In this document: positions 4,443-10,505 of the stretch, piece by piece | Layout of the letters: each line of letters begins with the position of its first letter | Numbering within the stretch: the stretch's first letter is position 1 | Assembly (NCBI GenBank): GCA_900321365.1 | Contig: ONVT01000290.1 | Location: forward strand, 1 to 10,505 | From: an uncultured Eubacteriales bacterium | GTDB lineage: Bacteria > Bacillota_A > Clostridia > Lachnospirales > Lachnospiraceae | Direction of reading: 5' to 3' | DNA length: 10,505 nucleotides | Notes under the pieces: generated by a model | Seen by the model: only the letters and a program-made list of their open reading frames with translations | Databases searched by the model: none | Told to the model about the DNA's origin: nothing | Position numbers and translations under genes: made by a program

Positions 4443-6737
4443 ATGCAGCAGTCGGGGGCATACATGAGACTGATTTTCTCTGTCATTTTCATCCTGATGA
4501 TAGTCTCTCTGATCTGGTGCGGCCATATCGCGTGGCACTCCAGAAAGAAAGTGGGGCCTTCTTTAGGTCAGCTTCTGTACGCCCTGGTTCCTCCGATCTT
4601 CGGAAATCTGATTCTTATCTGTTCTTCCAATGAGATGCTCTCGAAGGCCGGCTGCTATATCTATTTTCTGGGCATGGACTATGCCGTGGTTGCGCTTCTG
4701 TGCTTTGCGGTCAACTACTGCGAGTACAGAAAACCCGGGAAGAGCGTGATCATCCCTGTCAGCGCACTTGTGGTCATTGACTGTATCCAGCTTCTGCTGA
4801 ACCCGTTCTTCGGCCAGGCATTCGATATAGAGCCGGTTGCGTTTGGCGGCTCCACCTACTATAAGGTTATCCCGTTCCTGGGACAGACGTACCACCGGGT
4901 TGTCTGCTACGGGATCTTCTTCAGCGTCCTTGTCATGTTCGTGATCAAGGTCATGCATTCCCCCAGGATCTATGTGGAACGCTATTTTGTAATCCTTCTT
5001 TCGATGATACTGACCGGTCTGTGGGAAACCTTTTACATTTTTTCCCGTACACCGATCGACCGGTCCATGATCGGATTCGGCGTCTTCGGTCTTCTGGTGT
5101 TCTATTTCTCCCTGTATTACAAATACACAAGGCTGCTGGACAACATCCTTGCGAATATGGCTTCCTCCATGAAGGAGGCGGTGTTTATCTTCAACGCGGA
5201 AGGAACCTGTATCTGGGCCAATGATCCCGCAACAGAGCTGACAGGAATCGGGAAAGATAACTATGAGCAGGCCGGCGAGAGAGTGGGGCAGATCTTTGGA
5301 AATTATACCGGAACCGGCAGTTCCTGGCGATCTAAACGCGTTGTCAGCATGCAGGGACAGGAGAGGTATTATATTCTGGAGGAACAGGATGTCCTGGACA
5401 GCCGGGGCAATTATACTGGCATGTTCCTCAGTGTGCGGGACAACACGCAGGAGCAGATGGAGCTGAACCGTGAGAAGTACAACGCGGCGCATGACGCGCT
5501 GACGGATCTGTACACGAAGGATCATCTGTATGAGCAGATCCGGAGCTGCCTGGATCTGAATCCGGACATCAGCTGGTACATTGTCTTCATCGATGTCATG
5601 AACTTCAAGCTGATCAATGACATCTTCGGGAATTCGTTCGGTGACCGGACGATCCGCATGATCGCGGACAGAATCCGGGAATATGCCGGGGAGAGATGTA
5701 TCTACGGCTATCTCGGCGCGGATCACTTCGGCATGCTGATCCCGGAGTCGGAGTATGATGAGGAAACGCTCAAAAAGATGATGGGGAGGTTCCCATTGAC
5801 GGACGGGACGACGGAATTCGAAGTGATGATCCACGCGGGCGTGAACGAAGTGGTGGATCCGTCAATCGAGATCCCGGTTCTCTTTGACTGGGCACGGATG
5901 GCAATGGAGTCCATCCACAGGGATTTCAGTACAATCGTAGCCTACTACAGTGATGAGATGCGCGAGAAGGCGGTGTGGGACCAGTATATCTCTTCCCGGC
6001 TCTCCCGGGCGATCGAGGAGAGACAGCTTCAAATGTATGTCCAGCCGATCGTGGACATGTCCGGCCATGCGGCAGGGGGCGAAGCCCTTGCACGATGGAT
6101 CCATCCGGAGCATGGATTCCTGCTTCCGTCCGCGTTCATACCTGTCTTTGAAAAAAACGGAAGGATTGCGGATGTTGACCGGTATATATGGCGCTGTGCC
6201 TGCGAGACGCTGTCGCGGTGGAAGGCAGAAGGAAGAGACGAATTCCTCTCCGTCAACATCTCCCCGAATGATTTCTATTTCCTGGATGTCGGGGAGGAGA
6301 TCCGTTCTCTTGTGAAGGAATACGACATCGATCCTCAGAAGCTGAGACTGGAGATCACGGAGACGGCGATGATGGAGGATCAGGATAACAGGATATCGAA
6401 GCTCCTGTCCCTGAAGGAGGATGGCTTCCTGATCGAGATGGATGACTTCGGAAGCGGGTACTCTTCCTTCAATATGCTCAAGGAGATGCCGGTAGACATC
6501 ATCAAGATCGACATGCGCTTCCTGAAGAAGAAGGGAGACAGCCGGAAGGCGGATGTGATCATCCGCAATATTGTGCGGATGAGTGACGAGCTCGGTATCA
6601 TTTCCCTGACGGAGGGCGTGGAGACCAGAGAGCAGTTCGAAATGCTGACCGGAATCGGATGCAGGCTCTGCCAGGGGTTCTATTTCTCAAAGCCCCTGCC
6701 TGCGGAAGAATTCGAAAAGAAATGGCTGGAGAGATGA
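4443..6737 (+). CDS. Multi-TM sensor with PAS-like, degenerate GGDEF and intact EAL domains: likely c-di-GMP phosphodiesterase
   Basis: This 764-residue membrane protein has about seven TM helices in residues 9-228, similar in layout to the histidine-kinase-type 7TM sensor region. A PAS-like segment follows (about 235-340), then GGDEF (about 345-500) and EAL (about 515-760). The GGDEF signature is GADHF (425-429), and the metal-site stretch reads FIDVMNFK, where canonical cyclases have DxD, so cyclase activity is unlikely; this domain may bind GTP as a regulator. The EAL domain looks catalytically complete: Q534, E547 in EALARW, N605, E637 in EITET, D667-D668 in DDFGSGYSS, K688, E724 in TEGVE and Q744. 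It should hydrolyse c-di-GMP to pGpG. Start 4443 is used because AGGA lies 10 bases upstream; ATG 4464 (residue 8) is a real alternative. It heads a likely operon with the MscS and K+ channel genes. Confidence 0.9.
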   Translation: MQQSGAYMRLIFSVIFILMIVSLIWCGHIAWHSRKKVGPSLGQLLYALVPPIFGNLILICSSNEMLSKAGCYIYFLGMDYAVVALLCFAVNYCEYRKPGKSVIIPVSALVVIDCIQLLLNPFFGQAFDIEPVAFGGSTYYKVIPFLGQTYHRVVCYGIFFSVLVMFVIKVMHSPRIYVERYFVILLSMILTGLWETFYIFSRTPIDRSMIGFGVFGLLVFYFSLYYKYTRLLDNILANMASSMKEAVFIFNAEGTCIWANDPATELTGIGKDNYEQAGERVGQIFGNYTGTGSSWRSKRVVSMQGQERYYILEEQDVLDSRGNYTGMFLSVRDNTQEQMELNREKYNAAHDALTDLYTKDHLYEQIRSCLDLNPDISWYIVFIDVMNFKLINDIFGNSFGDRTIRMIADRIREYAGERCIYGYLGADHFGMLIPESEYDEETLKKMMGRFPLTDGTTEFEVMIHAGVNEVVDPSIEIPVLFDWARMAMESIHRDFSTIVAYYSDEMREKAVWDQYISSRLSRAIEERQLQMYVQPIVDMSGHAAGGEALARWIHPEHGFLLPSAFIPVFEKNGRIADVDRYIWRCACETLSRWKAEGRDEFLSVNISPNDFYFLDVGEEIRSLVKEYDIDPQKLRLEITETAMMEDQDNRISKLLSLKEDGFLIEMDDFGSGYSSFNMLKEMPVDIIKIDMRFLKKKGDSRKADVIIRNIVRMSDELGIISLTEGVETREQFEMLTGIGCRLCQGFYFSKPLPAEEFEKKWLER

Positions 6738-6775
6738 GCTGATTACGCAGCAAACGTCGGGGGATTGCCGGGAGA

Positions 6776-6797
6776 AGATGCCGGATAACCGGCATCT
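6776..6797 (+). promoter_or_regulatory. Perfect 9-bp hairpin just before the MscS-family gene
   Basis: AGATGCCGG (6776-6784) and CCGGCATCT (6789-6797) pair perfectly around the 4-nt loop ATAA, in the 74-bp gap between two co-directional genes. No T tract follows; the ribosome site GAGGA (6803-6807) starts five bases after the stem. An RNA stability or translation-control element is more plausible than a terminator. Confidence 0.6.
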
Positions 6798-6811
6798 GTG
6801 ATGAGGATAAC

Positions 6812-9800
6812 ATGGGAAACGAAAGTCAGAATCAGAAAGCGGTGAAAAGGCAGAGGAACTGGAGATACTTTATTCTCTGGGCGGCTGCCGCTGTCCTGAT
6901 TACCGTGTGTCTGATTCCACTGTACCGGTTTCTGTGGAGGGACCGTACACAGACGCATACCAGACAGGAATGTGAGATGGTGGCGGATGCCCTCCTCAAA
7001 GAGACTGCCCGCTTTCAGAGAAGTACCACGAAAGAGGTTCTGGCGCGCAGACAGAGGATCTGTTTCCAGGGTGTGCAGGCAGCCTGGTCCTTCCTGTATG
7101 GAGAGGGAAGCCAGGAGGATCTTGACATAATCTATCCGGATGAAAAGCCGGACGCGGTCGCGTACCTGACAAGAGACGGGGAATACCAGGTTCTGTTCGG
7201 AGAATTTCCCAGGGATGAATTCGATGCCGCCCTGAAGACGAGACAGGAGGACTCCGGAAGGCTGCTGTCCAACCTCTATGAGGAGAGTGCCGACGAAGCG
7301 GGGGGACTGGAGCTGGCAGGCATGCTGGAAGGAACCGGTGTGCTGTCGCGGATCGGTGATGTCTTCTATTATTCCGCTGAGTTTGTGCAGTCGGGCGCGG
7401 TTGTCATCAGCAGGAAGGCGGTTGATCCGGTAAGAATCCAGAATGATTATGCCGAGGTCATGTCATTTGAAGATATGATTATGTCCGCAGCCGATATTGA
7501 CACGGTGCTGGTGAAACGTTCCGACCATACGGTACAGGTGGTGAAAGGAGATGTGGAACTGTCTCAGGGGGATATCCTGGAGGAAAAGCCGGATGAGGAA
7601 GGGAATCTGAAGATCGGGGACACCTGGTATATCGCGGGTACATCCGCGGACAGTGATTTCCGTATCTACGCGATGGTTCCGGCCTCCCAGATTCCGAAAA
7701 AGAGCATCGTGTCCCCGCTCTTTCCCGCGCTGCTGTTTGCCCTCCTGTTCCTCCTGACCGTTCTGTACGCATGGTTCCTGAGGTTCGATATTCTCCGGGG
7801 GCGTGTCGAGAAGGAGGATTCCTCGAAACAGGAGGAAAACATGAAGGGCATTCTGATGAGGCATGTGCGGCTGATGCATGTGATGATTGCCGTATTCATC
7901 TGCGCACTCCTGATCCTTGTGTGCATGCTTTATGTGACTGACACGACCAGAGTCTGGGGAAAACGGATCCTGATGGACATCGAGGAATACTTCCAGGAGG
8001 ACGACAAAGACGCATACTTCCTGAATGAGATCCAGACGGAGAATGAACTCGCGTTTGCGGATACGCTGAGTTCTCTGATTGCCCTCCAACCCGTCCGGAT
8101 GGAGAGGAAAGCGCTCTATGATCTTGGTATGGCCGTCGAGAGAGATTTCTATCTTCTGAATGAGGATGGAACGGTGGCGGCTTCCTCGCAGGATACATAT
8201 GACTTTTCCGCACTGACCGATGAGGATGCTGAAAAGAACCCCCTGACCAGTGTCCTGGAGGGAAAGGCTGATCACGTGGGGACGTCCATTACGATGAACG
8301 GGATGACATCCGTCTGCTGTGCGGTGAGGCGCAAGGACAGAGAAGAAGGCATGCTGCTCAGCGTGGACATTTTGCCGGAAGGCGTGACAGTGACGGATTA
8401 CTACGCGGATTATGTGGTGCCGACCGGGCTGATTCTTTTTTCCGTAGACAGTGAATCGGGAACGATTGTCACCAGTTCGAGGGAGGAGTATGTCGGACTG
8501 GATGCCGACTCGATCGGACTGACAGAGGAGGTTCGTGCAGACGGCTTCTGTGGTGATATCACACTGGATGGAAGGCGGTATTTTGTCCAGACGAATGCGC
8601 AGGAAACCAGAGTGGATCTGATTGCTGCCGATCTTATGTATCTGGCCGGGCTGTATCTTCCGGTGGAGCTGAAAACGATCGCGGTCGGACTTGTGATGGT
8701 CTTTCTGATGTTCGCGCTGGTCTATATCATCCAGAGAGGGGTCTGGACGAATCTGGAGGCGGCCGGGTATCCGGGAGAGGCAGGTGCAGAGAAAGGTGCA
8801 GTCTCCGGGAAAGGCGCGGGAGATAAGGAGACAAAGGCACAGAGAGAAGAGAGACTTGAGAAGGAGAAAGAGAGTGAGGAGACGGCTTCCTTTTACCGGG
8901 AAAATGCCGGGGGACTGCGTGCCGACCGCCCGGCTGTGGGCAGGTGGCTGCCTGTGGGCACTCCATTCCGTCAGATGTCCGCGGATGAGAAGTTCCGGTA
9001 CATGATTTCTATACTCTGTGCCGTACTGCTGCTGGCAGGTTTTCTGCTTTACACACGGGAGAGTCTGTCGGGAATCATGGGCAGTACGATTGCCTATCTG
9101 CTGCAGAAAACCTGGCAGCATGGGATCAATGTATACGCACTCTCCTATGCGCTGCTGCTGGCCCTTTCTATCTTTGTTTTCTCTCTGGTTCTGCGCAGGC
9201 TGATTACGTTTGCCGGGAGAAATTTCGGTAACCGGGGGGAGACGATCGCAAGGCTTCTGAGCAGTTTTATCGGATATGCGGCAGCCCTGAGCGCACTGGG
9301 TCTGAGTCTGATGTACCTTGGCGTGAATACCATGGCGATCCTGGCGTCCGCCGGAATCGTCGGCCTTGGCATCAGCATCGGAGCAAAGGACCTGGTCGCG
9401 GATATTCTGGCCGGAATCGCCATCGTGTTTGAGGGAGAATTCCGGACCGGAGATATCGTGGAGATCAACGGATTCCGGGGCAACGTGGAAGAGATCGGTA
9501 TCCGCACCACGAAAGTGATGTCGATGGGAAATGTGAAGGTCTTCCGCAACAGTGAGGTCAGTGGTGTGATCAACCTGACCCAGCGGTATTCGATCGCACA
9601 GGTCAAAATACATGTGAGCAGGGCAGAGTCGCTGGAGGAGGTTGAGAAGATCTTCCGGAAGGAGCTTACCAGGATCCGCAGGAAGATTCCACAGGCGGTA
9701 GAGCCGGTCGAACTGTGCGGGATCAGTGAGCTGAACCATTCCTATGTACTGCTCCTGTTCCAGACAAAATGCAGGGAGAGGGACCGCGTGAATGTTGAGC

Positions 9801-9913
9801 GCATGCTCAGCCATGAGCTTGACCTGGTGATGGAGAGAGAGAACATCAGCTCCTGGGGGCAGCTGAATCAAAATGTCCCGCCCCGTGTACCTCCCGCCGC
9901 TCCCATCTCCTGA
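6812..9913 (+). CDS. Large MscS-family mechanosensitive-type channel with two extracellular sensor modules
   Basis: At 1033 residues this is far larger than E. coli MscS (286). The C-terminal part (about 728-1015) has TM helices at about 728-747, 772-795 and 812-835, then the pore-type helix and beta domain. The sequence AGIVGLGISIGAKDLVADI, then FRTGDIVEINGFRGNVEEIG (877-896) and residues VFRNSEVSGVI match the MscS TM3/beta-domain pattern. Ahead of it are two repeated layouts of TM, extracellular domain, TM: 18-40 / 41-300 / 302-323 and 355-376 / 377-615 / 617-641. The second extracellular domain holds two Cache-like segments (FYLLNEDGTVAASS near 446 and LFSVDSESGTIVTSS near 542), resembling a double Cache sensor. 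A charged cytoplasmic linker (about 645-700, KEKESEE-type) joins the sensors to the channel. The ribosome site GAGGA lies four bases before the ATG, slightly close. It probably releases solutes on hypo-osmotic stress, perhaps under ligand control; the ligand is unknown. Confidence 0.9.
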   Translation: MGNESQNQKAVKRQRNWRYFILWAAAAVLITVCLIPLYRFLWRDRTQTHTRQECEMVADALLKETARFQRSTTKEVLARRQRICFQGVQAAWSFLYGEGSQEDLDIIYPDEKPDAVAYLTRDGEYQVLFGEFPRDEFDAALKTRQEDSGRLLSNLYEESADEAGGLELAGMLEGTGVLSRIGDVFYYSAEFVQSGAVVISRKAVDPVRIQNDYAEVMSFEDMIMSAADIDTVLVKRSDHTVQVVKGDVELSQGDILEEKPDEEGNLKIGDTWYIAGTSADSDFRIYAMVPASQIPKKSIVSPLFPALLFALLFLLTVLYAWFLRFDILRGRVEKEDSSKQEENMKGILMRHVRLMHVMIAVFICALLILVCMLYVTDTTRVWGKRILMDIEEYFQEDDKDAYFLNEIQTENELAFADTLSSLIALQPVRMERKALYDLGMAVERDFYLLNEDGTVAASSQDTYDFSALTDEDAEKNPLTSVLEGKADHVGTSITMNGMTSVCCAVRRKDREEGMLLSVDILPEGVTVTDYYADYVVPTGLILFSVDSESGTIVTSSREEYVGLDADSIGLTEEVRADGFCGDITLDGRRYFVQTNAQETRVDLIAADLMYLAGLYLPVELKTIAVGLVMVFLMFALVYIIQRGVWTNLEAAGYPGEAGAEKGAVSGKGAGDKETKAQREERLEKEKESEETASFYRENAGGLRADRPAVGRWLPVGTPFRQMSADEKFRYMISILCAVLLLAGFLLYTRESLSGIMGSTIAYLLQKTWQHGINVYALSYALLLALSIFVFSLVLRRLITFAGRNFGNRGETIARLLSSFIGYAAALSALGLSLMYLGVNTMAILASAGIVGLGISIGAKDLVADILAGIAIVFEGEFRTGDIVEINGFRGNVEEIGIRTTKVMSMGNVKVFRNSEVSGVINLTQRYSIAQVKIHVSRAESLEEVEKIFRKELTRIRRKIPQAVEPVELCGISELNHSYVLLLFQTKCRERDRVNVERMLSHELDLVMERENISSWGQLNQNVPPRVPPAAPIS

Positions 9914-9970
9914 TGGGCACGCATACGAGGTGGATAAGCAGGTTCCGCCGCTCCCGTCTCCTGACAGGCA
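9894..9970 (+). repeat. Duplicated 26-bp segment around the MscS-family stop codon, each copy forming a hairpin
   Basis: CCGCCGCTCCC-type copies at 9894-9919 and 9945-9970 match at 23 of 26 bases, 51 bp apart. The first includes the stop codon of the MscS-family gene (reading AAPIS-stop) and the second would read AAPVS-stop. Copy one folds as CCCATC (9902-9907) / GATGGG (9912-9917) with a TCCT loop. Copy two folds as CCCGTC (9953-9958) / GACAGG (9963-9968) with the same loop and one C-A mismatch. Confidence 0.75.
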
Positions 9971-10025
9971 GAACGGGGAAAGACAGGCAGGATGATCAGG
10001 CCATTTGTGAGTCAGATAAACCGGA

Positions 10026-10031
10026 AGAGGA
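10026..10031 (+). promoter_or_regulatory. Ribosome binding site that sets the K+ channel start
   Basis: AGAGGA ends eight bases before the ATG at 10040. An upstream in-frame ATG at 9992 has AGG almost touching it, which is too close, so 10040 is the preferred start. Confidence 0.6.
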
Positions 10032-10039
10032 AAGAATCC

Positions 10040-10501
10040 ATGAAACCACACACACTCAGAATACTGCGCAATATCCTGCATAATACTGCTGCGGACAAAG
10101 TGCTGGCGTCGTACCTGGTCTTTGTATTTGTTGCCGCGGCGCTGATCTGGTTATTCGAGCCGACAATCACGACATACGGCGGCGCGCTCTGGTACTGTTA
10201 TGCGGTGATTTCAACAGCTGGTTTTGGCGACGTAGTCGTGACGAGGTTTATTCCCATGCTGCTGTCCGTCGTGCTGACCGCGTACTCACTGCTGGTGATC
10301 GCGATCGTAACCGGCGTTGTTGTCAACTTTTACACCCAGATGATCGAACTGAAAAACAAAGAGACACTCTCCGCGTTCATGGACCGGCTGGAAAGGCTGC
10401 CGGAGCTGTCGTCGGAGGAACTGAAAGAGATGTCAGAACGTGTAGCGCATTTTCGGAAAACCGGAGAGACAGGAGAGGGAAGGATTGATCCTCCGCTTTG
10501 A
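10040..10501 (+). CDS. Two-TM potassium channel (Ion_trans_2 family)
   Basis: The 153-residue product (169 if the ATG at 9992 is used) has TM1 at about 21-39, a pore helix and loop at about 47-64, and TM2 at about 71-97. The selectivity filter is STAGFGD (T59-A60-G61-F62-G63-D64), which is the K+ channel signature with F in place of the commoner Y. A short cytoplasmic tail (about 98-153) is charged and helical (for example FMDRLERLPELSSEELKEM) and lacks RCK/TrkA-N or cyclic-nucleotide domains, so it may act mainly in tetramer assembly. It follows the MscS-family gene by 126 bp with no clear promoter between them, suggesting co-transcription. Likely role: K+ conductance across the cytoplasmic membrane, perhaps in osmotic or membrane-potential adjustment together with the MscS-type channel. 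The gene ends four bases before the window edge. Confidence 0.9.
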   Translation: MKPHTLRILRNILHNTAADKVLASYLVFVFVAAALIWLFEPTITTYGGALWYCYAVISTAGFGDVVVTRFIPMLLSVVLTAYSLLVIAIVTGVVVNFYTQMIELKNKETLSAFMDRLERLPELSSEELKEMSERVAHFRKTGETGEGRIDPPL

Positions 10502-10505
10502 AAAA

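Noticed and set aside
4563..5834. Minus-strand open frame of 423 codons opposite the EAL gene.
   Set aside because: No domain, unusual His/Asp/Arg-rich composition, and the opposite strand encodes a well-supported TM-PAS-GGDEF segment.
7463..10081. Very long minus-strand open frame (872 codons) antisense to the MscS-family gene.
   Set aside because: Its translation is rich in His, Arg, Gln and Pro, with no recognisable domain or membrane pattern, and it covers a clear MscS coding sequence. It is a by-product of the plus-strand codon use in GC-rich DNA.

Overview
The window looks like chromosomal DNA of a moderately GC-rich Gram-positive anaerobe of the class Clostridia, most likely Lachnospiraceae. 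This rests on AGGAGG-type ribosome sites, TATAAT-like promoters, a Gram-positive-style lipoprotein, an orphan CapA-like protein, a ferredoxin-type DUF362 protein and a multi-TM GGDEF/EAL signalling protein. The assignment is inference from style; no marker gene is present.

Layout. 1-927: 3' part of a DUF362 protein with two [4Fe-4S] motifs, cut by the window edge. 1073-2200: membrane-anchored CapA-like metallophosphatase-fold protein. 2217-2882 (minus): VanX/DdpX-type D-Ala-D-Ala dipeptidase, convergent with capA-like and separated by 16 bp holding a small hairpin. 2941-3006: two divergent sigma-A-type promoters, one for the dipeptidase and one for a lipoprotein (3067-3831) with a long Ala/Glu/Thr low-complexity stalk and a helical C-terminus. 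3832-4135: non-coding, with two large consecutive hairpins (3898-3939 and 3944-4033). 4136-4302: remnant of a diguanylate cyclase gene, in which an N-terminal start is joined out of frame to a GGDEF C-terminal tail. 4443-6737: 7TM-PAS-degenerate GGDEF-EAL protein, a likely c-di-GMP phosphodiesterase. 6812-9913: very large MscS-family channel with two membrane-bracketed extracellular sensor modules. 10040-10501: small 2TM potassium channel.

The last three genes run in the same direction with short gaps (74 and 126 bp) and are probably co-expressed from a promoter near 4341-4369. Together they suggest a membrane module that couples c-di-GMP turnover, ligand- or tension-gated efflux and K+ conductance. 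This functional coupling is a hypothesis from gene order. The two downstream gaps contain RNA-level structure: a perfect 9-bp hairpin before the MscS start, and a duplicated stop-codon segment whose hairpin shows one compensatory base-pair change.

I see no tRNA, rRNA, CRISPR array, transposase or phage gene. The most interesting items are the sensor-MscS fusion in its c-di-GMP/K+ context, the decayed cyclase next to an intact phosphodiesterase, and the paired hairpins at 3898-4039.
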